A DNA stretch of 48,574 nucleotides. Origin: JAHDNZ01 sp036721855 (GTDB lineage Bacteria; Bacillota; DTU065). Below the pieces are notes generated by a model. The model did no database searches, had not been told where the DNA came from, and was given only the letters and a program-made list of their open reading frames with translations. Positions 17,348 to 25,513 of the stretch are shown one piece after another. The position numbers were made by a program, and so were the translations under genes. Every line of letters starts with the position of its first letter. Within the stretch, counting starts at the first letter, position 1. The stretch lies in the NCBI GenBank assembly GCA_036721855.1, contig DAIMKF010000012.1:1-48574 (forward strand). Reading direction: 5' to 3'.

Positions 17348-17478
17348 AAAGAAGCAGCTAGTAGAACATAATATGACCAAAACTAAGCAATTGGCATTTT
17401 AAGGCGTTTTATTACTAAGCAATTAAATCGATTTATTTAGTAAATGGACCGTTGAGGTACGGGGAGTGATTTACTAAG

Positions 17479-17787
17479 ATGATTATTAATAAAAATTCTA
17501 TAAATAGTGCAGCTCATCTTTATCTACAACAGAGTAAGGCCTTAGAAACCAAGAAAAAAAGCAGTGAAACTAAAAAGAAAGCCCCTGAGTCTATAAAAGC
17601 AGCCGAAGTATCTCTTTCTCCTGAGGCTAAAGAATTGGCAAAAGCAACTCAAAGTGAAAATAAGGCTAAATTAGAGAAGCTTGCAAGTTTAAAGTCCCAA
17701 ATTCAAGCAGGCACCTACAAACCTAAAGCAGAAGAGATAGCCGATAGCATTTTAAGACAGTTTTGGGGCGTCAACCAAGAGGATTAA
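17479..17787 (+). CDS. flgM: anti-sigma-28 factor FlgM
   Basis: A 102-residue FlgM. The N-terminal half is Lys/Ser-rich and likely disordered. The C-terminal half has the sigma-28-binding pattern EVSLSPEAKELAKA and LASLKSQIQAGTYKPKAEEI with a final ADSILRQF helix. FlgM holds the flagellar sigma factor inactive until it is exported through the finished hook-basal body. Upstream, CTAAGCAATT occurs twice about 31 bases apart. A hairpin terminator overlaps the stop codon, so transcription may be attenuated here before flgN. Confidence 0.93.
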   Translation: MIINKNSINSAAHLYLQQSKALETKKKSSETKKKAPESIKAAEVSLSPEAKELAKATQSENKAKLEKLASLKSQIQAGTYKPKAEEIADSILRQFWGVNQED

Positions 17788-17818
17788 AGAGAAAAGGTTG
17801 TCGCCTTTTCTCTTTTTT
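17786..17818 (+). terminator. hairpin terminator between flgM and flgN
   Basis: A 12-bp stem (AAAGAGAAAAGG, loop TTGTCG, CCTTTTCTCTTT) runs into T residues. It begins within the flgM stop codon. It is strong enough to reduce read-through into flgN, which would give more FlgM than downstream proteins. Confidence 0.8.
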
Positions 17819-17840
17819 ATTACACTAGGAGGAATAACTA

Positions 17841-18392
17841 ATGTCAGTTTCAAGAAGCGAGTCTGAATTAAAGACATTTGCCAGTCTTGTCGCCGAGACT
17901 CGAAAAGCCGTTTTGGCAGAGTGTGAACTGCATAACAAACTGCTCGAAAACGCAGAGTTAAAACAGCAAGTTATCATAGATAGAGATTTAGAAAAACTGC
18001 AAGAGCTTACTAGATGGGACGAGGCTATCTTAGAAGAAATTGCCAAATGGGAAGACTATATGGAAAAAGCGGTCAAAGGCCTAGCGTTTTTATGGCGAGA
18101 GAGCACTTCAAACTTAACCATGTCTCGCTTACTTGAACTATTAGCTAACGAACCGGGGATACTCTCATCACAGATTGAAGAGATAAAAAAAGAACAAGAA
18201 CAGTTACAAAAGACTCTCTCTGCTCTTAAAGAAGTGAATGATAAAAACACACTTCTTCTGCGCAGATCACTGGCAGTAGTAAACTACAGTTTAGATGTTA
18301 TTTTAGGTAGAAAGTCGGAGTCATCTGTTTATGACGAAAAAGGACGTCGTCAAGAAGATAAAAAAAAGAGACTTTTTGACACCCAAGTGTAA
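17841..18392 (+). CDS. flgN: flagellar chaperone FlgN
   Basis: A 183-residue, almost wholly helical protein of the FlgN/YvyG family. It has heptad-like stretches such as ELHNKLLENAELKQQVIIDR and EEIKKEQEQLQKTLSALKEV, followed by a basic Lys/Arg-rich tail. FlgN binds the hook-filament junction proteins FlgK and FlgL in the cytoplasm and delivers them to the export gate. Their genes follow directly. AGGAGG lies eight bases before ATG 17841. Confidence 0.88.
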   Translation: MSVSRSESELKTFASLVAETRKAVLAECELHNKLLENAELKQQVIIDRDLEKLQELTRWDEAILEEIAKWEDYMEKAVKGLAFLWRESTSNLTMSRLLELLANEPGILSSQIEEIKKEQEQLQKTLSALKEVNDKNTLLLRRSLAVVNYSLDVILGRKSESSVYDEKGRRQEDKKKRLFDTQV

Positions 18393-18436
18393 ACATTTAT
18401 CGTTTCTTGCAGTATTTATTGGAGGTGGGTTAGACT

Positions 18437-19843
18437 ATGAGGTCTACCTTTTTTGGTCTGGAAATAATGCGCAGTTCTTTACAGGCTCAGAGGCTAGGCC
18501 TGGAAGTAACTGCCCATAACATTAGCAATGCTACTACCCCTGGCTATTCACGCCAGGTTATGAATCTAAAAGCAGCCCCTCCTTATCCCTATCCAGGTGC
18601 CAATCAAGGTGCCTTGGGTCAGCTAGGGACAGGAGTTGAAGTAACTGAAGTCAAAAGGTTAAGAAATAATTTTGTCGAGTCTCAGATTCGCAAAGAGACT
18701 CAAACACTTGGATATTGGGAGAATAAGTCAAGAAACGTTAAACAGATTGAAATGATTATCAATGAACCGACAGAGATTGGCTTATCAGCAAGTTTTGCAC
18801 GCTACTGGGAGGCCTGGCAGAGGCTAGCTGGAGAAGCTGAAGATATGGGACATAGAGCACCGGTAGCTCAAAGAGCAGCCGAGCTTGCAACAACCTTTAG
18901 AAGTACAAGAAACCAACTGATATCAATTCAAAACGATGCTGATCAAACAATTGCGGTTAATGCCAGACAAATTAATGGTCTCGCTCATGAGCTGGCTTTA
19001 GTGAACAGACAGATAGCGAAAGTGTCTCTTTTAGAACAAGCACCCAACGATCTTTTAGATAGGCAAGATCAAATCTTAAGAGAGATGTCTGAACTGACCA
19101 ATATAACTGTTTTGGAAGGTAGACAGCAGACAGTGACGGTACAAATTCAGGGCACATCTCTGGTCGATTATGATAATGTAAACGAAATCGTTATAATTCC
19201 ACCTAAAGATGACGCTGAAATGACTCGGTTAATCTGGTCCAAAGGTCAATCTCCTGTTTCCTTTACCAACGGTAAAATAAAAGCTCTAATTGATATTAGG
19301 GATACTATCTTACCGGATGTTATAGAAGACTTAGATAAGATGGCTAAAGCAATAATTGACGAAACAAACCGTTTACATCAAAAGGGATATGGTTTGAATT
19401 TATCGACCGGTAGAAGGTTCTTTTCAGGAAGTAATGCTAGTGATATCAAGGTCATAGATTCAATTTTACAGGATCCGGAAAATATAGCAGCATCAGTTAG
19501 ATATGAAGCCCCTGGTAACGGGGATAATGCTTTGGCTATTGCTAATATTTTCAAAAAACAAATTATGAATAATAATACAGCTTCTCTGGATTCCTTTTTT
19601 GACGGCCTGGTAGCTAAATTAGGAGTTATGGGTCAAGAATCGGATCGTACACTTTTGAATCAGGAAGCATTGGTTCAGCATTTAAATACAGAACAAAACC
19701 AATATGCTGCTGTTTCAATTGATGAAGAGATGGCCAATATGATTAAATACCAGCATGCATATACGGCAGCTGCCAGAATGATCTCCACCCTTGATGAAGC
19801 CTTAGAAACGATTATCACCCGTATGGGTATAGTAGGGAGGTAG
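18437..19843 (+). CDS. flgK: flagellar hook-associated protein 1, FlgK
   Basis: A 468-residue FlgK. The N-terminal rod/hook motif is present (FGLEIMRSSLQAQRLGLEVT, then AHNISNATTPGYSRQ). The C-terminal flagellin-like helix ends in SIDEEMANMIKYQHAYTAAA and RMISTLDEALETIITRMG. The protein forms the hook-filament junction. It is somewhat short for FlgK, with the loss in the surface-exposed middle. The start follows GGAGGTGGG. Six bases separate it from flgL. Confidence 0.96.
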   Translation: MRSTFFGLEIMRSSLQAQRLGLEVTAHNISNATTPGYSRQVMNLKAAPPYPYPGANQGALGQLGTGVEVTEVKRLRNNFVESQIRKETQTLGYWENKSRNVKQIEMIINEPTEIGLSASFARYWEAWQRLAGEAEDMGHRAPVAQRAAELATTFRSTRNQLISIQNDADQTIAVNARQINGLAHELALVNRQIAKVSLLEQAPNDLLDRQDQILREMSELTNITVLEGRQQTVTVQIQGTSLVDYDNVNEIVIIPPKDDAEMTRLIWSKGQSPVSFTNGKIKALIDIRDTILPDVIEDLDKMAKAIIDETNRLHQKGYGLNLSTGRRFFSGSNASDIKVIDSILQDPENIAASVRYEAPGNGDNALAIANIFKKQIMNNNTASLDSFFDGLVAKLGVMGQESDRTLLNQEALVQHLNTEQNQYAAVSIDEEMANMIKYQHAYTAAARMISTLDEALETIITRMGIVGR

Positions 19844-19849
19844 TAATTT

Positions 19850-20749
19850 ATGCGAGTAACACAATCCTCCATGGTTGATAACTTGTTAAAAAATATTAAT
19901 AACAATTACAGACGTTTAGAGAAGATCCAACAGCAGATAAGCACAGGTTCGACGGTTTTATTGCCATCTGATGATCCGGCCCAGGTAAGTACAATTATGC
20001 GGACAAAAAGAGCTATTAATGAGTCTACTCAATTTATCTCTAACGCCGAAAAGGGGATTACCTGGCTTGATTCAGCCGACAGTGCCTTATCTGAAGCTAC
20101 TAAAGTGTTACAAAGAGCACGAGAGTTACTGGTTCGTGGTAGCACGGGCACAAATAGTACTCAGGATATGGAAATTATCGCCACCGAAATTGATGAACTA
20201 ATTGATCATCTGGTAAATGTAGCCAATTCTTCCATCAATGGACGTCATATCTTTGCCGGTCAAAAGACCCTGACTCAACCCTATGAATACGATGAAATAA
20301 ACAGAAGTATTAAATATCATGGTGATAACAATTATATCCAAGTTGAGATTTCACCTGGAATAAAAGAGAACATAGGTGAACCAGGAATAGGAATTTTCGG
20401 TAAAGCTGATGATCCTGCCGACAAAGGAATTTTCGCTACTTTACTTCAAGCGGCCAAAGACTTAAAAGACGGACAATCAGTTAATTTTAATATTGGTGAT
20501 CTAGATCGGGCAATTGAGGATCTATTGCAAAGACAAGCGGCAATTGGGACTAAGTCTCAAGGTATGAGTCTTGCTAAAAATCGTTTAGAAGAGCAAAACA
20601 TCAATTTTAAAAAGCTCTTATCAGATGCTAAAGATGTTGATATAGCAAAAGCCAGTATTGAGCTTATGACTTCATCTTATGTGCATATGATGTCTTTGCA
20701 GGTTGGAGCAAGAATAATCCAGCCATCTTTAGTGGATTTTTTAAGCTAA
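19850..20749 (+). CDS. flgL: flagellar hook-associated protein 3, FlgL
   Basis: A 299-residue flagellin-related junction protein. The N-terminal helix is MRVTQSSMVDNLLKNINNNY with RLEKIQQQISTGSTVLLPSD. The C-terminal helix has DVDIAKASIELMTSSYVHMM. The middle region carries NGRHIFAGQKT, typical of FlgL. It stacks on FlgK to receive the filament. The start follows GGGAGG. It is the last gene before a short intergenic gap. In B. subtilis fliW, csrA and hag would follow, but here flaG comes next. Confidence 0.94.
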   Translation: MRVTQSSMVDNLLKNINNNYRRLEKIQQQISTGSTVLLPSDDPAQVSTIMRTKRAINESTQFISNAEKGITWLDSADSALSEATKVLQRARELLVRGSTGTNSTQDMEIIATEIDELIDHLVNVANSSINGRHIFAGQKTLTQPYEYDEINRSIKYHGDNNYIQVEISPGIKENIGEPGIGIFGKADDPADKGIFATLLQAAKDLKDGQSVNFNIGDLDRAIEDLLQRQAAIGTKSQGMSLAKNRLEEQNINFKKLLSDAKDVDIAKASIELMTSSYVHMMSLQVGARIIQPSLVDFLS

Positions 20750-20811
20750 ATCATATGTTACTTTAATAATTTCATAAGCGCTTTAGACCAAAAAGAGTCC
20801 CAAGCAGCCTT

Positions 20812-20837
20812 TAATTTTCTGGGGTTTGGCCCGATTA
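20812..20837 (+). promoter_or_regulatory. possible sigma-28 (SigD) promoter upstream of flaG-fliD
   Basis: TTAA/TAAT at 20811-20815 and CCCGATTA at 20830-20837, spaced by about 15 bases, resemble the sigma-28 pair TAAA-N15-GCCGATAT. It lies about 70 bases before flaG, where a late-class flagellar promoter would be expected. Based on visual match only. Confidence 0.4.
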
Positions 20838-20908
20838 GATAAACAAGAGGACATTAATTTTAGTGGCTCTAGTTTCTCTAATACTAAATTGAAAGCTGGG
20901 GTGAAAGT

Positions 20909-21256
20909 ATGGAGATTAAACTTGATAATCAAAGGTTATCAATTCATGACAGAGCACAAGAAATAAGAAATAGGCTGGGGAATGAAAAAGTTAAGGCAGT
21001 GCAAAACAAAACTAAAGAAATTGAAGAAAAAGACGAAAACAGTTTGGATAGTTCAATAGAGATAGCAGATAAGCTAGCTATAGCTTTTAATAAAGCTATC
21101 AAGTTTCAGATCCATGAAAAAACTGAACAGGTATATGTTGAAATTGTAGATAAAGAGACAGGTGAAGTAATTAAGCAGATTCCTCCCGAAGAGATGATTA
21201 AAATCGCCGTAAGTGTGAAGGAGTTTTTGGGTCTAATTGTAGATGAAAAGGCTTAG
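20909..21256 (+). CDS. flaG: FlaG family flagellar protein
   Basis: A 115-residue protein. A charged N-terminal half precedes the FlaG core at about residues 60-110: AIKFQIHEKTEQVYVEIVDK, ETGEVIKQIPPEEMIKIAVS, then VKEFLGLIVDE. The I-x-V-D-x-T-GEVI-QIPPEE pattern defines the family (YvyC in B. subtilis), which affects filament length. GGGGTGA lies before ATG 20909. Twelve bases separate it from fliD, which is its usual partner. Confidence 0.93.
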   Translation: MEIKLDNQRLSIHDRAQEIRNRLGNEKVKAVQNKTKEIEEKDENSLDSSIEIADKLAIAFNKAIKFQIHEKTEQVYVEIVDKETGEVIKQIPPEEMIKIAVSVKEFLGLIVDEKA

Positions 21257-21268
21257 GAGGTGTGAGGT

Positions 21269-22627
21269 ATGAGTATGAATTTTCTAGGTATTGGTTCTAA
21301 TATGGATATGCAATCTATCGTAGATTATCTAATTGCTCTAGAAAGAAGACCTATTATTCGCTTCGAAAATCAAAAAAAGGATTATACCTCTAAACAAACC
21401 ATTTGGCGCGAGGTTAACACTAGATTAAGTGCTTTAAGTTCATCCCTTGATGGAGTAAAATTATCGAGCGATTTTGACAAAATTAAAGCTACATCATCCG
21501 ATGACAAAATTTTGACGGTTACGGCAAACGTCGGCGCTGTTTTTGGAGAGTATGAAATTGAGGTTATTCAACTAGCAAAAGCCCAAAAAGTTATATCAAA
21601 TCAGTGCAATGAAGAAATTATTGAAGATGTTGTATTGAATATTAATGGCAAGACTGTTACGGTTGAAGCTTCCGAAGCTGATCCTCAAACAATTATTGAT
21701 GTTGCCAGAGCAATAAATAATACCAAAGATATAGGTGTTAATGCATCTGTGGTAGATAATTATTTGGTTTTTGAAACCAGCGCTACTAATACAACCATGA
21801 ATTTTGATGGTGAGAACAGTTTTTTAACTACCATAGGTGTTTTAGATGAGTCGGGTCAAATAGTAGCAGACAAGGAGATTCAAGCAGCAACCGGGGCGAT
21901 TGTAAATATTAACGGCATTGAGGTTAAACGTGACAGCAATATAATCGAGGAAGCCCTTTTAGGTGTCAAAATAACTCTTAAAAAAGAGAGCTCCGACAAA
22001 GTAGACATTACGATAGATAATGATGTAGATGCCATCTTTAATAAGATCAAAGGGTTTATAGACGAGTATAAAAAAGTGCAAGAATATTTAGATACGCAAA
22101 CCTTCTTTACCAAAGGAACAGGCGACAAACCAAATTCTACCGGCCAGCTTTTTGGAGACAGCACAGTTTCAGTACTAAAGACTAGATTGAGATCGGCTTT
22201 TACCGGAGCGGTTGATGGTATCGCTGAAGGTAACTTAAGGATGCTGGCTCAGATTGGTATTGATGTTGACAAAACCGGAAATGTCAAATTTGATGAAGCT
22301 AAACTTAAAGAGGCTATTAAAGAAAAACCTGCTCAGGTGGCTGAACTCTTTGTTAAAAAAGATACAGGGCTTACCTCCAGGATACAGACATATGTCAAAA
22401 GCTATACTGAGTATGCTGGTATTATAGATACTAAGGTCCAAAGCTACGATAATCGTATTAAAGATATTGAACAGAGTATACAGCGCTTAGATGAAAGGGT
22501 GGAAATGAGAAGACAGACCTTAATCAGGCAATTTACGGCTTTAGATAAAGCTCTATCTAGTAACTATGATCAAAGTGCCTGGCTGAGCACTCAATTACAA
22601 CAGTTAGTATCTTTTAAAAAGAGTTGA
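21269..22627 (+). CDS. fliD: flagellar filament cap protein FliD (HAP2)
   Basis: A 452-residue FliD. The N-terminal region has LGIGSNMDMQSIVDYLIALE and RRPIIRFENQKKDYTSKQTI. A central flagellin-hook IN-like domain follows, and the C-terminal FliD domain has LRMLAQIGIDVDKTGNVKFD with KLKEAIKEKPAQVAELF. FliD caps the filament tip and guides flagellin folding. Its last helices are coiled-coil-like (IEQSIQRLDERVEMRRQTL). The start follows GGAGGTG. It is coupled to fliS downstream. Confidence 0.95.
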   Translation: MSMNFLGIGSNMDMQSIVDYLIALERRPIIRFENQKKDYTSKQTIWREVNTRLSALSSSLDGVKLSSDFDKIKATSSDDKILTVTANVGAVFGEYEIEVIQLAKAQKVISNQCNEEIIEDVVLNINGKTVTVEASEADPQTIIDVARAINNTKDIGVNASVVDNYLVFETSATNTTMNFDGENSFLTTIGVLDESGQIVADKEIQAATGAIVNINGIEVKRDSNIIEEALLGVKITLKKESSDKVDITIDNDVDAIFNKIKGFIDEYKKVQEYLDTQTFFTKGTGDKPNSTGQLFGDSTVSVLKTRLRSAFTGAVDGIAEGNLRMLAQIGIDVDKTGNVKFDEAKLKEAIKEKPAQVAELFVKKDTGLTSRIQTYVKSYTEYAGIIDTKVQSYDNRIKDIEQSIQRLDERVEMRRQTLIRQFTALDKALSSNYDQSAWLSTQLQQLVSFKKS

Positions 22628-22640
22628 GGAGTGTTAAAAA

Positions 22641-23030
22641 GTGAGAGGTTATGATCCTTATGCACAGTACAAAAAGACCAAAGTAGAAACTTCCAGCCCG
22701 GCTGAACTTATAACCCTGCTTTATGATGAGGCGGTGAAATCTTCCAAGTTGGCTATTAAGGCTATTGAAGATAAAAAGCCTGAGATGGCCCATGGTAATA
22801 TTCTCAAAGTGCAGGATATATTAGACGAGTTGTGCTTTTCTATCGATAAAGAAAAAGGGGGAGAGATTGCCGAGAATCTTCTCTCGCTTTACGATTATAT
22901 GAAACATAAATTAGTTGAAGCCAATATTAAAAAAGATTCTAGTCTTGTAAGCGAGGTCTGTCAAATGATTGAAGAACTTAGAACAACCTGGCAAGAGGCA
23001 ACTAAGGCAGGTATAAAAGGCAATGGCTGA
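22641..23030 (+). CDS. fliS: flagellin chaperone FliS
   Basis: A 129-residue FliS. The N-terminal YDPYAQYKKTKVETSSPAEL and LITLLYDEAVKSSKLAIKAI match the family well, followed by a helical body (MAHGNILKVQDILDELCFSI). FliS binds the flagellin C-terminus to prevent early polymerisation. Its client flagellin gene is not in this window. The start is GTG 22641 after GAGGAG. It overlaps the next gene by eight bases. Confidence 0.95.
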   Translation: MRGYDPYAQYKKTKVETSSPAELITLLYDEAVKSSKLAIKAIEDKKPEMAHGNILKVQDILDELCFSIDKEKGGEIAENLLSLYDYMKHKLVEANIKKDSSLVSEVCQMIEELRTTWQEATKAGIKGNG

Positions 23031-23487
23031 ATCATTTAATTGTTTTATGGAGGCCATAAATAAAAAATGCGATTATCTAAACGCCATAAAAATTGCTTTA
23101 GAAAAGCAGTTGGATTCGGCAAAAGCCAGTGAATGGACAGAGTTCAATCGCTTAGCTGACCAAATTAATAGTTTAATTAATCAGGTAGATGAGCTTGATC
23201 TGTTTATTAAGGAGAAGTACGAACATATACAGTCTCTTCAAGATGCTGACAAGCTTTGGGGAGAGGAAAAAGCAGCTAGAATTCGTGTAATAAATGATGA
23301 AATGCAAACTCTAGTGGAAGAATCACTCAAGCTGCAAAAATGTTCAGATGTCCCTTTAATAAACCAAAAGGAACAAGCGTTAAAAGAATTACAGGTATTG
23401 GATCTAAGAAAAGATACCTTAAAGGCCTATAGAAGGCCGTCACACTATTATAAATCGATACCAAGGTTTATTGATAAAGAAAAATAA
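23023..23487 (+). CDS. FliT-like flagellar chaperone
   Basis: A 154-residue all-helical protein right after fliS. The helices are amphipathic (KIALEKQLDSAKASEWTEFN and RLADQINSLINQVDELDLFI). Size, helix content and position match FliT, the FliD chaperone. The sequence itself is too variable for a firm family call. It closes the fliD-fliS-fliT unit. Confidence 0.65.
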   Translation: MAESFNCFMEAINKKCDYLNAIKIALEKQLDSAKASEWTEFNRLADQINSLINQVDELDLFIKEKYEHIQSLQDADKLWGEEKAARIRVINDEMQTLVEESLKLQKCSDVPLINQKEQALKELQVLDLRKDTLKAYRRPSHYYKSIPRFIDKEK

Positions 23488-23630
23488 GAACACTTTTTTG
23501 GTTATTTTGCCAATTTTACCCTCTCTGACACTAATTAATAATGATTTTTGGTTGCTAATATTCGACACTAGTCGACAACATATTACTCAAGTCAAGTTAT
23601 AGCAACTACTAACAGAGATATTGGCAATAT

Positions 23631-23657
23631 TTGACATAATACCTCGACTGTTATAAC
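23631..23657 (+). promoter_or_regulatory. probable sigma-A promoter of the cold-shock gene
   Basis: A perfect TTGACA at 23631-23636 and TATAAC at 23652-23657 (15-base spacer; a 17-base reading gives the poorer TAACTT). It leaves a leader of about 50 bases before the csp start. Confidence 0.5.
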
Positions 23658-23716
23658 TTTAATATGAAATTGTTTTTCGAGTATTAGCCATGTAAGTAGG
23701 AGGTATTTGTAAGAAA

Positions 23717-23917
23717 ATGCAGGGTAAAGTCAAATGGTTTAACAATGAAAAGGGATATGGATTTATAGAGCCCTCCGACGGGGGTGCAGATGTATTTGTT
23801 CACTATTCAGCAATTACAGGTGATGGCTACAGGTCTTTAGAGGAAGGACAGGAAGTAGAATTTGAAATTGTTCAAGGTGTACGTGGACCACAAGCTTCAA
23901 ATGTTAAAAAAAGCTAA
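23717..23917 (+). CDS. cold-shock protein (CspA family)
   Basis: A 66-residue single cold-shock domain. RNP1 is KGYGFI and RNP2 is VFVHYSAI, within MQGKVKWFNNEKGYGFIEPS. It binds single-stranded RNA and DNA and acts as an RNA chaperone. Full family length, with AGGAGG about 11 bases before the ATG. It is monocistronic, with its own promoter upstream and a strong terminator just after the stop. Confidence 0.97.
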   Translation: MQGKVKWFNNEKGYGFIEPSDGGADVFVHYSAITGDGYRSLEEGQEVEFEIVQGVRGPQASNVKKS

Positions 23918-23927
23918 TTTGGGTTAT

Positions 23928-23951
23928 AAGGAGGCTACCAGCCTCCTTTTT
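23928..23951 (+). terminator. Rho-independent terminator of csp
   Basis: A 9-bp stem (AAGGAGGCT, loop ACC, AGCCTCCTT) is followed by a T-tract. Confidence 0.9.
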
Positions 23952-24038
23952 GTGTTTAATATTTCCTAGAGTGGGTAATAAATATATAGAAGGAATCTAG
24001 TTATTGCTCCATTTTCTTTATGAGAGGGAGTGGGTGGT

Positions 24039-24599
24039 GTGAAAATCACAGTATCAGGGAGAAATATTGTAGTTACCGATGCTTTAAGGGCCTATGTGGA
24101 AAAAAGGGTTGGTAAACTAGAGCGTTATTTAAAAGGTTTTAACAAGGAAGTAGAGGCTAATGTTATCTTAAGTGTGGAAGGTAATTTTCAAATTGTTGAA
24201 GTCACAATTGAGCTCGGTGGTATTATTATAAGAGGCGAAGAACGTACTAATGATATGTACACTTCAATAGACAATGTGGTAGAAAAGTTAGAACGTCAAA
24301 TTAGAAAGTATAAAACACGTGTTAAACTCAAAAACAGACAGGATACTAGAGAGGCAATCAAAGAGATAAACCAAAGGCTTTTAGAGATTCCCGATAACGC
24401 TGACTTAGAAGAAGAGATAAAGATTGTCAAAAGGAAAAAATTTGCACTCAAACCAATGACAGTAGAAGAAGCAGTAATGCAGATGGATTTGCTTGGGCAT
24501 GACTTTTTTGTCTTTTTAGATGGTGATGACAACCAGATACGAGTAGTTTATAAAAGAAAGGATGGCAACTACGGTTTAATCGAACCGGAATTAGCCTAG
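24039..24599 (+). CDS. hpf: long-form ribosome hibernation promoting factor
   Basis: About 186 residues. The N-terminal RaiA/YfiA domain is present (MKITVSGRNIVVTDALRAYV, EKRVGKLERYLKGFNKEVEA), a linker follows, and the C-terminal dimerisation domain starts near KKFALKPMTVEEAVMQMDLL and includes GHDFFVFLDGDDNQIRVVYK. Long HPF joins 70S ribosomes into inactive 100S dimers in stationary phase. GTG 24039 follows GAGAGGGAG with good spacing. GTG 24030 lies inside that site. The 3' 265 bases are duplicated in damaged form after an IS fragment downstream. Confidence 0.95.
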   Translation: MKITVSGRNIVVTDALRAYVEKRVGKLERYLKGFNKEVEANVILSVEGNFQIVEVTIELGGIIIRGEERTNDMYTSIDNVVEKLERQIRKYKTRVKLKNRQDTREAIKEINQRLLEIPDNADLEEEIKIVKRKKFALKPMTVEEAVMQMDLLGHDFFVFLDGDDNQIRVVYKRKDGNYGLIEPELA

Positions 24600-24610
24600 T
24601 GATAAATTAT
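24346..24610 (+). repeat. direct repeat copy 1: 3' end of hpf
   Basis: Copy 1 begins at CTAGAGAGGCAATC inside hpf and ends at ATAAATTAT just after its stop codon. It matches copy 2 at 25070-25318 at roughly 95 percent by eye apart from small deletions in copy 2. The two copies flank a transposase fragment. Confidence 0.9.
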
Positions 24611-25069
24611 GGAAGGAAAAGCTTGGGATCCAGTGTAAGCACTGGATCCCAAGCTTTTTTTAGTTAAGTAAAAAGTGTGTAATGTTTTTATGATTTCGTG
24701 CTTTTTAAAAATTTTCTTCATCTGGCGCATACTATCGATCTGATAATCAGTGTGGAAGCCAAATGTTTCATGTAAATCATCAGTAAAGTCAGTTCTGGTG
24801 TAGCATGGTATGTAGCCCTCACCTTTTGCTTCCAGGAAGTTTATCTCTCTCAATCCGTTAATGATTTCGTGACAGGTATACTTTTCATTCAGTTTCTTTT
24901 CAAGGAGTCTGTAGATGACTAAGGCAATAAAGCAGGTTGCAAAATGAGCTACTATCATGTCATCCCGGCTTAAGAATACCCGTCTGGCTCTGAATTCGCT
25001 TTTCATGATCTGGAAACACTCTTCAATTTCCCAGCGTCTTTTATTTATCCTGACAATCGCAGAAGTATC
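24611..25069 (-). mobile_element. IS1634/IS4-type transposase fragment (C-terminal end only)
   Basis: Read on the minus strand from 25069, one frame runs through RINKRRWEIEECFQIMKSEF, CFIALVIYRLLEKKLNEKY, GYIPCYTRTDFTDDLHETF and GFHTDYQIDSMRQMKKIF. This is the C-terminal part of an IS1634-like DDE transposase, with the catalytic Glu in RRWEIEE. The two catalytic Asp residues and the N-terminal three-quarters are absent, so it cannot be active. The frame continues through a long hairpin and stops inside the hpf flank near 24597. No intact terminal inverted repeats are seen. The left neighbour is hpf and the right neighbour a broken copy of its 3' end. Confidence 0.85.
24617..24660. terminator. 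perfect 19-bp hairpin, likely bidirectional terminator
   Basis: AAAAGCTTGGGATCCAGTG at 24617-24635, loop TAAG, and its exact complement at 24640-24658, followed by T residues. It stands seven bases after the first hpf repeat and could end hpf transcription. On the minus strand it is also flanked by T residues, so it could end the transposase fragment or mark an IS end. It is not repeated after the second hpf copy. Confidence 0.75.
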
Positions 25070-25318
25070 CTAGAGAGGCAATCAAAGAGATAAACCAAAG
25101 ACTTTTAGAGGTTCCCGATAACGCTGACTTAGAAGAAGAGATAAAGATTGTCAGAAAGAAAAAATTTGCACTCAAACCAATGACAGTAGAAGAAGCAGTA
25201 ATACAGATGGATTTACTTGGGCATGACTTTTTTATCTTTTTAGATGGTGTGACAACCTATAAAAGAAATGATGGCAACTATTTTTAATCGAACCGGAATT
25301 AGCCTAGTAATAAATTAT
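25070..25318 (+). pseudogene. decayed duplicate of the hpf 3' end
   Basis: This stretch repeats hpf from CTAGAGAGGCAATC to ATAAATTAT. It lacks any start and the N-terminal domain. A base lost near TTAGATGGTGTGAC shifts the frame, about 12 bases are lost around CAACC-TATAAAAG, and another small change gives AACTATTTTTAATCG. Six or so substitutions are also visible. It cannot make a working HPF. It is the right-hand member of the repeat pair that brackets the transposase fragment. Confidence 0.9.
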
Positions 25319-25347
25319 TTTTGCTTTAGTTACAAATAATTTGTCTA

Positions 25348-25361
25348 GGTTAAATTTAACC
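25348..25361. promoter_or_regulatory. perfect 14-bp palindrome upstream of the secA promoter
   Basis: GGTTAAATTTAACC reads the same on both strands. It lies about 30 bases before the secA -10 box. It could be an operator, but no family-specific motif is recognised. Confidence 0.3.
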
Positions 25362-25388
25362 GGCAAATAGTGAGAACTAGAGGTTATA

Positions 25389-25397
25389 TGGTATAAT
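25389..25397 (+). promoter_or_regulatory. extended -10 promoter of secA
   Basis: TGGTATAAT gives a perfect TATAAT with the extended TGn. The -35 region is weak. The leader of about 110 bases to the secA start includes a small hairpin, TAGCCC with GGGCTA, at about 25412-25429. Confidence 0.6.
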
Positions 25398-25513
25398 ATT
25401 AACGGTTCTATTTAGCCCTAATTGGGGCTAAGGATTATTTCCACATGCTAATAAAGCGGGAGACTCGTTTGGAGCAACTTATTTAACCGCAAACAGCGAG
25501 GAGGTATTGGTAT

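Noticed and set aside
20750..20908. Possible remnants of fliW, csrA or hag between flgL and flaG
   Set aside because: The gap is about 160 bases and no fragment of these proteins could be read in it.
24596..25006. Open minus-strand frame of 136 codons that could be listed as an intact gene
   Set aside because: Its protein is only the C-terminal part of an IS1634-type transposase. The same frame continues upstream of the ATG to 25069 and the catalytic Asp residues are absent, so it is a fragment.
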